Of a DNA stretch of 41,796 bases, positions 1 to 8,907 are shown piece by piece. Where the stretch lies: contig JAAMXY010004268.1 of assembly GCA_019677205.1 (NCBI GenBank), forward strand, positions 1 to 41,796, written 5' to 3'. Position 1 is the first letter of the stretch; the number at the start of each line of letters is the position of its first letter. Under the pieces are notes generated by a model that searched no databases, was not told the DNA's origin, and saw nothing but the letters and a program-made list of their open reading frames with translations. A program made the translations under genes and the position numbers. Origin of the DNA: Pinguiococcus pyrenoidosus. Lineage: Eukaryota; Sar; Pinguiophyceae; Pinguiochrysidales; Pinguiochrysidaceae.

Positions 1-321
1 AGAATAAGCAGCAGATATCTCAAGATTCTGCTCGGAGGCGATCGCATTGAATACGTTGAGCTATTCGAAGCTATACCTCGTCGCAGGTCACTTCCCGGTC
101 ACTCAGATCGACAACCCCTCGCGCCTCGGGACTGAAGGCGGCGGCGCCATTTCTGTCCATGCCTCTGAGGCTCTGCATCGACCGTCCACAAGAAACCGAG
201 TTCATACCACGCAGAGGAGGAGAAATGCACTCGCGGCCGCTCGGGAGCTCCTAGGGCGCCTCGCTACGCGGTAGCACCCACAGGGCAGTTTTCAGCTGCC
301 GAAGCGTAGCCTTCCAACGAG
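1..321. other. Window edge / upstream region without a recognised gene
   Basis: I see no gene here that I can support. Short open frames exist on both strands but resemble no family. The segment probably holds the 5' flank and leader of the membrane-protein gene whose first ATG is at 322. Confidence 0.4.
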
Positions 322-2115
322 ATGAGTCATCCAGGGCAGGAGCTACGGCTCGCGACGGATGGTATCGGAAACATCGAGGCAGTAGAGCAGAAGACGCAGA
401 CTCAGGTTCGAGAGCACGTGACGCCGGATACGTCTCGAGGCGCATCGCCCTGCCGAGTCTCCCCTGCAGCGCGGGTGTCTCCCCCGTCCGCTAGGAACAC
501 GCCGAGTGCCATCCGGCGCTTCTCCGAGAAGTTCAGACAGGACCTGACGCTAAAGTCCGTGTTTCGCAGCTTGAGCGGCGATCTTGAAGAGCCCAAGGCG
601 GGCAGAATGGGAGCGCGCGGCCCAGGAGCTTGGAAAATCGAGGCGGATCCAGAAGACGTCTTCTTCTGGAGGGTGGTGCAGACGACGACGTTCGTCCTCT
701 TCATCGGCCTGGTCTTCACCATCACTCTGATCAACGCCAACGACTTTGAAGGGGAGAAGCAGGATCAACTCCTCGGCACCACGCTGCACAAGTCCCTCCG
801 AATCCAAAGCACCGGTGGCGACGACGCCATTCTGCAGCTGCAGAGCGGCAACTCCGGCTCAAATCAGGGCGAGATCCGACTGCGGAAGAACGGCACCTTC
901 GAGTTTGATACGAAAAAGGGCGACTTCCGGTTCAACAGCGTCGTCTCCTCCACTTCTGCAATGCGCGCAACGGTCCTCGAGGCCATCGGCGAAGGCATCG
1001 TCTTCCCCGACGGAACGAGAATGACCACCGCAGCGGACGTCATCGCAGGCCTCGAGAGCCCCACGGATCTCAATCTGGTCGCGGGGAGCGGAGATCATGC
1101 GTCCTCCGGCTCGGTGATCATGGTGACAGGCGGCAAGGAGCGGTTTCGCCTCGATGGGACGGGCGCTCTGATCCTGCGGGAGTACGGCGACGCCGGATCG
1201 GACGATGGCGAGCCGCTGTCGTCTGGCGGCCTCGTACTGCGCGGCACTCCCCCGGAGCTGACCATCGGGGGAGTCGCGCACTTGCGGCCGGCCGGAATAG
1301 CCATCGACGACGACGTGCTTTCCCTTTCTTCAGCGGGAGGAGTGGTGGAGGTGTCCGCCTCCGGGCCCTCCAGCTTAGATGCGCAACTTCGCGGGGTGGC
1401 CAGTGGCGGCGGGAGCTTCATCATCAAGCCCATTTCTTCCGTGGGCAACACCTCTTCACTGAGCTCCCTCCAGCTGCTGGGGTCCGACGCGCTGGAATCT
1501 TCGACTGTCCACGGCGGAGACGTGGTCATCGCGGGTGGCAGAGGAACGAAGAACGGACGCGTGCGCATCGCGGACGAAGCACAGTCTGAGGTGGTCCTGG
1601 GCGGCGCGGACGGACGGATAAGCTTGAATGACGGGAACGTCAACCTCAACAACGATATGGGCCTCGATCTGTCCTCCGAGTACCTTGACAAGTCCAGGCT
1701 GACCACCTACGCGTTCCTCGAGAAGAAGGATTATACAGTTGCCTACAACACGAGCACACAGAGCCAACTTCTGGCGAATGTCTCGGACGTGTCTTCGTCG
1801 GGAAATCCATTTGGATCCATCTGGTTGTCTGCCGACGACGACGCCGTCGCCTACTCTGGGTCACAAAGGCCTGCCGCTGTTCATCTTTCTGCGCAGGGCG
1901 TATCGCTCACCGCGACGGAAGCAGCGGCGGAGGCGTTCGGGACCGTCCAGTGCCTAGCTGCTCGAAATGGCGAGGTCATCGTTCGCCTGGGCCTTCTGGC
2001 ACCGATATACTCAACTGACGAGCCCGCGGAAGTGGATGAACTGCTTTCCGGAGCAAGCTCGGCCCCAATTCTGATGCAGGTCAGAGTCGAGCGGCATCGA
2101 TTGCAGCCTTCCTAG
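322..2115 (+). CDS. Single-pass membrane protein with long beta-rich ectodomain (sarcoglycan-like topology)
   Basis: This is an uninterrupted 597-residue frame with an ATG at 322. Residues 1 to about 113 are polar, Ser/Arg-rich and probably cytosolic. One hydrophobic segment follows at about 116-138, then roughly 460 residues of short Gly-, Ser- and Asp-rich strands such as QLQSGNSG and VVIAGG. At least four N-X-S/T sequons lie after the segment (within KNGTF, GNTSS, YNTST and NVSDV), which suits a lumenal or extracellular domain. A short N-terminal tail, one membrane span and a large beta-repeat ectodomain is the layout of sarcoglycan-like proteins; that comparison rests on topology and composition, not on a diagnostic motif. 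It converges on the dolichol kinase gene 216 bp away. The frame is secure; the function is open, with an adhesin or cell-surface scaffold as the alternative. Confidence 0.72.
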   Translation: MSHPGQELRLATDGIGNIEAVEQKTQTQVREHVTPDTSRGASPCRVSPAARVSPPSARNTPSAIRRFSEKFRQDLTLKSVFRSLSGDLEEPKAGRMGARGPGAWKIEADPEDVFFWRVVQTTTFVLFIGLVFTITLINANDFEGEKQDQLLGTTLHKSLRIQSTGGDDAILQLQSGNSGSNQGEIRLRKNGTFEFDTKKGDFRFNSVVSSTSAMRATVLEAIGEGIVFPDGTRMTTAADVIAGLESPTDLNLVAGSGDHASSGSVIMVTGGKERFRLDGTGALILREYGDAGSDDGEPLSSGGLVLRGTPPELTIGGVAHLRPAGIAIDDDVLSLSSAGGVVEVSASGPSSLDAQLRGVASGGGSFIIKPISSVGNTSSLSSLQLLGSDALESSTVHGGDVVIAGGRGTKNGRVRIADEAQSEVVLGGADGRISLNDGNVNLNNDMGLDLSSEYLDKSRLTTYAFLEKKDYTVAYNTSTQSQLLANVSDVSSSGNPFGSIWLSADDDAVAYSGSQRPAAVHLSAQGVSLTATEAAAEAFGTVQCLAARNGEVIVRLGLLAPIYSTDEPAEVDELLSGASSAPILMQVRVERHRLQPS

Positions 2116-2331
2116 ACCGTTGCCTCTAATGCATCGACACCCGTCTCTCGTTCCTTCGATCAAAATCCAGACTTCCGACGTGCTCAGCACTCAGTGCGAC
2201 ATAAGTCGGCGGACGCGAGCTGGGCAGACCAACAGTGGAGTGCTTCAGCTTTTCGTAAGTAGGCTCTTTCTTCAGGTGATCGCCCTGTGATCGGGTCAGC
2301 TGTCGGCGGCCCGAGCACCAAGCTTCTGGAT

Positions 2332-3819
2332 CTACTTCGCCGTCAACGCGAGGAGGATCAGGGGAAGTAGAAGATTATCAGAGAACGACGTAAGGCCCTC
2401 CAAAAGTCCTGTGTAGAGCAAGCATAGCAGAACTTCAGCCATGTCCGCTGTCCAGAAGGAAACACCCTTCGTGATGTGCCAGATCGTGAAGACTGAGCCT
2501 GTCCCGACTACATATGCCACCGATCCCTCGAGTGTCCGACTTCCCTTGCCTCCGCCGAAGGCCCACCTTCTACGACCGAGTAGCTTCCCGAATGTCGCTG
2601 CACAGGTGTCGCCCACTCCAATGGTGAGGAGGCCACAGAGCGTAGCCGCGAGCGATCTGCTTGAGGAAGTACTCGCGAGGATTGACTCATCTGGGGTGAG
2701 CCATAGGGAAACAGCGAAGCACAGCAGCAAATATAGATGGGTCACCAGGATACCACGGGGCTCGTCGCTGTTCAGATCGAGGAATCTGCCATAGAAGGTC
2801 CCTGCGAGCGACCCGATGGGATCCAGCTGACCGAGCCTGAAGCTTTCGACGCAAATCAGCCCGCAAAGAGCCACACCGAGCGCCAGCGCGAGGAGCTTCC
2901 TAAGTTCCGTCGCCACCTCGCCTTCGAGGAAGAGAGCTGGGGCAAAGAGCAGCACCGCCAGAATATGATACAGTTTGCGCACGACCGTGACACTCTCGAT
3001 CCTACGTGCTAGCGCAGAGATGCCAAGCACGCCGGCGGGAACCGCGGTGCCCCAGTACAGGAGCATACTCAGCTTCTCCCGGCCATGTCTGTTGGTCAAG
3101 ACCCCAAGAAGCCAGACGAAAGGCGCCTCTTTGAGCCCAAGTTGCATCTCGTAGAACATGACGCAGAGCAAGACAATCCCAGCTAGGTACGTAGGCATGT
3201 CATTGGGGCTCTGTGCCTCTCGGGCGCGGCGCCTCGTCCAGGCGACGGCCAAGAAAGCCAAGACGGCCCAGATTCCCACGCTGACCAGGAACAGGATCTT
3301 GCGGACGTCATCCGGCTGTGCCTCGGAGCTCAGTACGGTCGCAACGGGGACCAAGGAAAGGCCGAGCAAGCTGCCGCAAACAAAGCTCTCTCCTGTGCTG
3401 AAGGACTTGGGTGCAGCTGCTCGAAGGGCAACTGCAACCGCGTGGCTTACATTCACCACCACGGTCAGCTTCACGTCAAGAACCATTGCCTGCCAGGCTG
3501 AAAGCGCGACTGTGGCGGCCAATGCGGCTACAAGCTGCCATCCGTGGCGGCATTTCTGCAGGGATTTGTCGAGGAGGAGTCGCCAAGCGAGGCCCTCTGC
3601 AAGCGCTTGCCCCAGCTTTCGCTCGAACAGCACTGAGAGTGCAACTGCTGTCGCCACCCCATCCAGATCGCGTGCTGGTCTGGCCGCTGGCGGCGATTCG
3701 ACGGCGACTGCTAGCACAAACTGGAGGATTCCGAGCATTGTAGGAGGCTTATGGCGCAATGCGAACTGGAGTGCAACTGCCATCAGCAGCCACACCTCTT
3801 CACAGACGCCTCGCCACAT
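2332..3819 (-). CDS. DOLK: Dolichol kinase
   Basis: Dolichol kinase (Sec59/DOLK) uses CTP to phosphorylate dolichol in the ER membrane, supplying dolichyl phosphate for N-glycosylation and GPI anchors. The 495-residue intronless frame is hydrophobic almost throughout, with about a dozen likely membrane spans, matching the family's usual length. The C-terminal third carries the family signature: VRKLYHI, a THLYLLL segment, then GDTCAATFGKLLGRRRW followed by a GGGKGSRTLEG stretch, the conserved CTP-binding and catalytic region of the dolichol/phytol kinase superfamily. Phytol kinases are shorter and lack the long N-terminal membrane domain, so dolichol kinase is preferred. The start at 3819 is the first Met; a second Met lies about 12 residues in. 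It is head to head with the SSB gene. Confidence 0.9.
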   Translation of the reverse strand: MWRGVCEEVWLLMAVALQFALRHKPPTMLGILQFVLAVAVESPPAARPARDLDGVATAVALSVLFERKLGQALAEGLAWRLLLDKSLQKCRHGWQLVAALAATVALSAWQAMVLDVKLTVVVNVSHAVAVALRAAAPKSFSTGESFVCGSLLGLSLVPVATVLSSEAQPDDVRKILFLVSVGIWAVLAFLAVAWTRRRAREAQSPNDMPTYLAGIVLLCVMFYEMQLGLKEAPFVWLLGVLTNRHGREKLSMLLYWGTAVPAGVLGISALARRIESVTVVRKLYHILAVLLFAPALFLEGEVATELRKLLALALGVALCGLICVESFRLGQLDPIGSLAGTFYGRFLDLNSDEPRGILVTHLYLLLCFAVSLWLTPDESILASTSSSRSLAATLCGLLTIGVGDTCAATFGKLLGRRRWAFGGGKGSRTLEGSVAYVVGTGSVFTIWHITKGVSFWTADMAEVLLCLLYTGLLEGLTSFSDNLLLPLILLALTAK

Positions 3820-4170
3820 CGTCTCCGCTTCAGCAGCTGACTACGCCGTAGGGATCGCTTTTTCGCTCCCTTTGTGGCGCTGGGACGACGCGGTTGGGTA
3901 CTTCGTTGTCTTATTGTCCAAAAGCATCGGATAGTGTGTACTACCTGTGAAGACCGCAAGGCACACCCTTGGCTAAATAGGACAAGCTTGATCCTGAATT
4001 GGCTTACAAGTATTTTTAATTTTTAGGAAAGGACGTGATCCAATCAAGGGATATTGTTTCTGTCTCCGCCTGATCTCTCTGTCGACGGGAAGTGGTTGAG
4101 ATTCGCGGCCTGGCAAGGAGACGCCTTGGGCAGTAGCGGCGCCCAAGTCAAAGTGCCTCTCTCGTCCAAC
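3820..4170. promoter_or_regulatory. Divergent spacer between DOLK and SSB
   Basis: This 351-bp head-to-head spacer must hold both promoters. Around 3990-4035 it contains a conspicuously AT-rich tract with runs of T and A, unlike the GC-rich surroundings. I see no convincing named promoter element and no gene. Confidence 0.45.
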
Positions 4171-4926
4171 ATGCTGAGCCGTCTCACACTAGCGTACTCT
4201 TGCTGGCTTGCGGTGGGAGCCACGAGGCTTCGAATCCCCTCCGCGTCCGCAAAGTGTGGATGGCGGTCCTCGCGGCTACTGCCCACGCCAGGTCGCCTAG
4301 TTTCGCCGTTTCAGTCGGGGCGTGGGCAGTCTGGAGTTCAGCTGCGTGCTCAAGCGGAGTCTGAGGAGGGTAAGGCAGAGATGTGCAGCTAATTCTTGCC
4401 GAGTCCTCGAGCTCAAGATGCACGCTCCTTCGATTCCGCGCTGCAAGTGGCGGAGGATGTTGCGTGGGACGAAAGCCTCCCGCCCCTCAATTCCGTGGTC
4501 CTGGTGGGCCGAGTCGGCACGGAGCCGGAAGCGAAGGAGTTTGAGAATGGCTCCGTTGTCGTGAACATCCCGCTAGCAGTGCGCCGGGAGTACAATGGCT
4601 TGGAGCGCAAGGTGAGAGGGGTGTCGGACTAGTGGCGAGGCACACGGAGCGCTAGCTTAGCTCCCCTCCCTTGTTCTCTGCCGCCAACCCAGGCGCGAGA
4701 CATTAAGTACGGCGAGGAAGAGACGGATTGGTTCCAGCTGGAGATCTGGGGATCCAACGCCGAGTACGTGCGAAAGTATGTGACCAAGGGCATGCGGATC
4801 GGCATCACCGGCGAGCTGAGCATGGACTACTGGACAGACAAGGAGTCGGGGGAGGAGCGCGGGGCTGCAAAGATCTGGGTTCGATCGGTCGAGATTCTAC
4901 AGAGCCGCAGCGAAGGATCGAACTAA
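4171..4926 (+). CDS. SSB: Organelle-targeted single-stranded DNA-binding protein (OB fold)
   Basis: This bacterial-type SSB coats single-stranded organellar DNA during replication and repair. The OB fold is clear: NSVVLVGRVGTEPEAKEFENG, then NIPLAVRREYNG, and after an intron TDWFQLEIWG, AEYVRKYVTKGMRIGITGEL and KIWVRSVEIL. The first ATG-led piece, from 4171, reads MLSRLTLAYSCWLAV and continues Arg- and Ser-rich without acids, as expected of a mitochondrial (or plastid) targeting sequence. Modelled exons are 4171-4369, 4412-4611 and 4693-4926 (210 residues). The 81-nt second intron (GTGAGA to CCCAG) is secure. The first, only 42 nt, is tentative: an in-frame TAA at 4390-4392 has to be removed and no Met lies between it and the OB fold. 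Mitochondrial versus plastid location cannot be decided. Confidence 0.8.
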
Positions 4927-4984
4927 GCAGACACAGGAATCCACGTGAATAGAACCTACGCGTATTAAGTTCGTCTCTTTCCGC

Positions 4985-5735
4985 TCAGTCGCCCTCTGCC
5001 TTGCTGCTTTCGTCCACCTTTGCCGCCTTGGCCGGCTTGGCATTGGCACGTTCTGGGAAGTCGAAGCCGTAGTCGATTCCCAAGGCCTCTAGCTGCCGCC
5101 GCTTGGCCCGCATGGTGCGGGCCCTCCTCTCCGCCCTCCGACTCTCGAGCGCGGCGCCCTTTTCTCGCCGCTCCCGCTCCTTCTGAACCCAATCTATCCT
5201 CGCAAAGCGCCGGTTCGCGCCGGCAAACATCTTCTCGTGGACCTTCTCCACCGGAACTACTTCACAGACCAGCTTCTTCTCCGCAAGGAAGTAGCCATCC
5301 ATGGTCTCCGCGACAATCCGCGCGATCTCCGGAGTGCCGAACTGGAGGAACGCGTAGCCCTTGGAACCGCCGGTCTTCCGGCTACGCGAGAGCTTCAGCC
5401 GCTTCAGCTCCCCGAACTGAGAGAAAAAGCCCTTCATCTCGCCTGCGGAACCGCTGCAGGTTAGTTGGTATCCCTCGGCGCCGAGCGGAAGGCGGCGTAC
5501 GTTCATAGAAGCCGTGCGGAATATGGCCCAGGTACACCACATCGCTTTCTCGCTCTTGCTGGCTTTGCGCCCTTGCCTTCGCCGCCTCTCGGCGCCTTTG
5601 CCGCTTGCTCTTCGGCGCCTTGGATGCCGGTAGCTTGATCTCGTCGGGAGCCGTCTCCGGCTGCTCATCATCGGAGGCCCACTCGGGATTGGCCAGCGCC
5701 TTGAGTCTGGCCTCCGTGGAGTCTGCCACCTCCAT
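4985..5735 (-). CDS. NIFK: Nucleolar RRM protein, NIFK/Nop15-like
   Basis: NIFK and yeast Nop15 bind pre-rRNA through one RNA-recognition motif and act in 60S subunit assembly in the nucleolus. Exons 5735-5501 and 5442-4985 flank a 58-nt GT-AG intron and give about 230 residues. Splicing restores the signature VVYLGHIPHGFYE (RNP2 and the family-specific HGFYE) joined to MKGFFSQFGELKRLKLSRS, then KTGGSKGYAFLQF (RNP1) and AETMDGYFLAEKKLVCEVVP. The N-terminus is acidic and lysine-rich; the C-terminal 80 residues are basic with charged helices. Without splicing the RRM is split between two frames, so the intron is well supported. It lies head-to-tail with the upstream lipase gene, the only same-strand neighbours in the window. 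Confidence 0.9.
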
Positions 5736-6250
5736 CTGGCCGACGCGCCACTCCTGCAGCTACAACGGGACTTTGGTGGGGCGAACAAGCCAAGGCCGCT
5801 GGAGAGCAGCCAAAACGCTCGAGGGGGAGCACAGCAGCAAAACAGCGAAGGGGTAAATGGAACAAAGCGACGAATCGCTGACCTCCCGCGCCCGCATGAA
5901 ATTAAGGGCAGCTTTTTTTCCTTTTTCCAAATGCTCCCGAGTCGAGCTGGTGCCCGGCCTGGTGCCAGGCGCTCCTAGCCCTTTCTCCGGCCTATCTTCT
6001 TGCACGTTGCTTGCGTGCATGAACGGCATCTCAACGATGCGGGGACCAAGTTGCCTTGCGTTGTGTGCCGTTTGGGGACCAGAAAAGAGATCGCACAAGA
6101 CGAAAGATGCAATGCATTGGGGCTTGGTTGATGCTGCCGAAAATCTTCGGCGACTCTCCTCTAGGCTCGGTGTCGCCTCTCCTCCTCCTCTCCTCCTCCA
6201 AAAAATATGCTCAAAGCCAGCACAGTAGCAGCAACGTATCCAAGGTTTGG
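5736..6250. other. Spacer between lipase 3' end and NIFK start
   Basis: This 515-bp tandem spacer should contain the lipase 3' UTR and the NIFK promoter. Open frames cross it on both strands, but they lack recognisable motifs and are rich in Ser, Leu and Cys runs from skewed composition. I see no gene. Confidence 0.4.
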
Positions 6251-7453
6251 CTACCACGGCTTGGATCTCTCTGCGGTCCATAGGGACTGATAGGCCCCTC
6301 CGAGGTGCAGCAGAGCATTCGGATCGAAGTAGAACACGTCCTCATCGGGCTCGACTTCCTGAAAGAAGGTGAAGCCGTTGCGCAGCTCGAGCAGCACAGC
6401 AAGCCCATTGTGGCGCCAGCCGCCGGGGAGCCAAAGAGGGGGCACGGAGGCGACCGGGTCCCCCCGGTTCACGAAGCGATTGTGGTTGAGGTTCGGGAGC
6501 GCCTCGAAGGCCGCCTTGAAGTCTCCATTGCCGGTGCGGGGACTGGCGAAGGAGCCGAGGGTGACTTGCCTATGGCTTCCCCGATCTGCGAAGTGCACCG
6601 CAAGCTTGAAGGAGAAGACGGTGGCGAGCGCCCCCCCGAGGCTGTGACCCGTGACGAGAACCCTGTGGTCGGGGTGCCTCTCCAGGAGCTCCTCAATCTT
6701 CGAGACGAGCGTGTCGTAGGATCCGCCCTTCGTGAGGCTGCGGTTGAAGCCCAGGTGGACCTTGCCGAACTCGGGCCGCTGCTTGTCCACCAAGACTGGG
6801 ATGGCCAGAGCGTTGATGCCCAGCCACTCCGAGGTGATGTTGGTGTTCGTGAGCCCCTCCGTACCCCGGAACGCCACGGCGATGAACTTGTGCTTCTCGC
6901 ACAGGAAGATTCCGCTTTGGAACTCGGTGGCGACATTCTCCTGGAAGTGGTAGAGAACCGTGCCGGGCGCAGCTTCCTCGAGGCGCTCCTTGCTCCAAAC
7001 GAGGAGGCCGCGGAAGAGCGGGGTGATGGCTGGGCTCAGGTCTTTGAAGCCAGGCACGGCGTAGTCCTCCATGGTGGTGCCCTGGTCCGCTTGCTCCATT
7101 TGGTAGATGAGCATGGACATGGCAAGCAGATTGGTCGCGTCGTCAAAGTCCATGGGTGAATACCGGTCGTGGGGCGCTGGTCCTTGCTGCTCCAAGGGCG
7201 GCCTCAGGGGCCCCTTGGGCTCGATGCCCTTCTCCACGAGGACGGGCTTGAGCAGATCCTCGAACCTCTGGCCCAGCACCCCTCTCCAGCCCCGCAGCAG
7301 CTCCTTGAGATTGTGGCGGGCAAGGCGGGCCACGGGCATCACAACAGACGGCCTAGGGTCCGCGAAGACCACGTCCCGCAGGATCTCCAGCAGCAGCCTT
7401 GCCAGGAACGCCAGCACTCTCAGCAGATCCTGGATGCGCTCCAGAATGGCCAT
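6251..7453 (-). CDS. Class 3 (fungal-type) lipase
   Basis: This is an alpha/beta-hydrolase of the class 3 lipase family, which hydrolyses acyl esters of glycerolipids. The 400-residue frame is uninterrupted. An amphipathic, Leu/Arg-rich N-terminal 70 residues may contact membranes. The core shows FIAVAFRGTEG near residue 200 (the oxyanion-loop strand), the nucleophile elbow VTGHSLGGALATVF near 270 with Ser as nucleophile, FASPRTGN, then RFVNRGDPVASVPP, which supplies the catalytic Asp, and a His in WRHNGLAV as the likely triad base. The order matches Rhizomucor-type lipases. Substrate (triacylglycerol, galactolipid or phospholipid) cannot be read from the sequence. No signal peptide is evident, so an intracellular site is likelier than secretion. 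Confidence 0.88.
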   Translation of the reverse strand: MAILERIQDLLRVLAFLARLLLEILRDVVFADPRPSVVMPVARLARHNLKELLRGWRGVLGQRFEDLLKPVLVEKGIEPKGPLRPPLEQQGPAPHDRYSPMDFDDATNLLAMSMLIYQMEQADQGTTMEDYAVPGFKDLSPAITPLFRGLLVWSKERLEEAAPGTVLYHFQENVATEFQSGIFLCEKHKFIAVAFRGTEGLTNTNITSEWLGINALAIPVLVDKQRPEFGKVHLGFNRSLTKGGSYDTLVSKIEELLERHPDHRVLVTGHSLGGALATVFSFKLAVHFADRGSHRQVTLGSFASPRTGNGDFKAAFEALPNLNHNRFVNRGDPVASVPPLWLPGGWRHNGLAVLLELRNGFTFFQEVEPDEDVFYFDPNALLHLGGAYQSLWTAERSKPW

Positions 7454-8907
7454 GATGCTGCAGTGCGGAAGTGCGATGCAAGGTGCGCGACTGCGTGGGA
7501 AGTTGCTGGGGGGGGCGCTGGCTCAAGGGGACACGGGCCGAAGACCGAAGCCCGCAAAGAACAAACCTGCAACTGCGTGCTTATGTAGCTATCAGAATGC
7601 TGCACATGCGACCAGCAACTTGGATGTGTGTCCGAAGGATGGCGAAATAGAGGTACGAGGACAGTGCACTCGAAGATGTTCTGGTACTATTACGGCGAAT
7701 AGGAGGGCTCCTCCACTTTGAAAAAAGCGCGCGTGACGTAGGCTGGTTTCCCTGGACATGTGACGGAATTTCAAAAAAGGCTGCTTGTGAGCCTTGATAC
7801 GCAGAGAATACGAATTTAACGAATGGATCTTCGAAAGCAATCTAGCATCCCATCTTGTATGAGCGCCTAAGATTGTCCACCAGATAGACTCGTCAGTGCT
7901 CGGGCAGTCTCATTGGATGACGAGCTGCCACGTGCGGAGAGGAGAAAAGGGAATCAAAATGGAAAATTCTAATGGAATATTAGTTTTAAAATGTGATAAT
8001 GAGAAACGTCTAAACAGATGCAGTGAACTCCTTTCCAATAGAGCTCTCATATCGAGCCACTGCCAGCAGAAGGAGGATCGAGTGTTGCTCCGAGCTGAGG
8101 CCAATGGGCCCGGTTCTGAAGGAGTGCTCGGGAGGGGTCGCAATATTTGAATTTCGAAATAACGCTCCGCAGAACAGTGCGCCATTCCTTGGCAGCCAAG
8201 TTCCCGCCGCCTTTCTCCTCCTCCTTCTGCTCCTGGAGCGCCACAGCTGGGGGGCGTCTGCTTCTGCTTCTTCCGCGAAAGCGTGGCGAAGCCTCGGCGC
8301 AAGCACGGAAGCCTTTCGGTCCGGTTCCTCGCGGTGCTTCCGCCGAAAGTCCGCGAGGGTGCTTGCCCAGACGAGCGGAGCGGCAGCGACGGCATCACGG
8401 CGCCAAATGGAGTAACCTTTCACGCGAGCTGAGATATGGTAAACATCCGACCGACGAAGACTCTTGTGCGTGATGACAGCCCGGTACGCGTCAGTCTCTC
8501 CGTTTTGCGCCTCCGGAAACGAAGCAGCTTTGACTACAGCGGAAGTAGCGGTGTATGCGCATTCCGAGAAGCTCTTCGCTCCCCCCCGAATGCGCACGGC
8601 CGACGCATGAGAGCCGTCTCTTTCTGCTTTCGTCAAGTTTGGCCTGTCGTGAGAGCTGCAGATTGCCAGTGGGATCCACAGGGTTTCGTAGGATCTGACG
8701 GAGATGAGCAGCTTCAAAACGCGGTGGTGAAACCATCACGATTCCGCCGCAGACGTCCCTCGGAGTGATATCGCCGTGGTGCAGAGCCTGGGAACGAATC
8801 TGGTGGAGCTGGAGACGTCTGATGCGGCGCTTGTGAAGATCCAATGCGATACCGAGAGGGGCTGACCTCCTCCGTTTGCTTCCGTGTCCAGCGTACGAGC
8901 GGCTGAG
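7454..8907. other. 1.45-kb region with no assignable gene
   Basis: This is the largest gene-poor stretch, head to head between the lipase and YAK1-like genes. About 7700-8040 is AT-rich (for example 7955-8000). Open frames at 8010-8717 (-), 8023-8415 (+) and 8436-8768 (+) have no recognisable domain. A short plus-strand frame at about 8740-8865 reads like ordinary protein (it includes SLGTNLVELETSDAALV) and ends in TGA; it could be a terminal exon of an unrecognised gene. A pyrimidine-rich tract ending in CCAG just before 8891 could be a 3' splice site for an untranslated first exon of the kinase gene. None of this is firm. Confidence 0.35.

Noticed and set aside
4215-4250. tRNA T-arm-like GGCTTCGAATCCCC
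   Set aside because: The T-stem does not pair at position 53-61 and there is no acceptor stem; it lies in the SSB targeting-sequence exon.
6305-7159. 284-residue plus frame
   Set aside because: Antisense to the lipase, with no motif of its own.
8465-8700. C/D-box snoRNA-like GTGATGA and CTGA words
   Set aside because: The boxes are too far apart and lack a terminal stem; such short words occur by chance.
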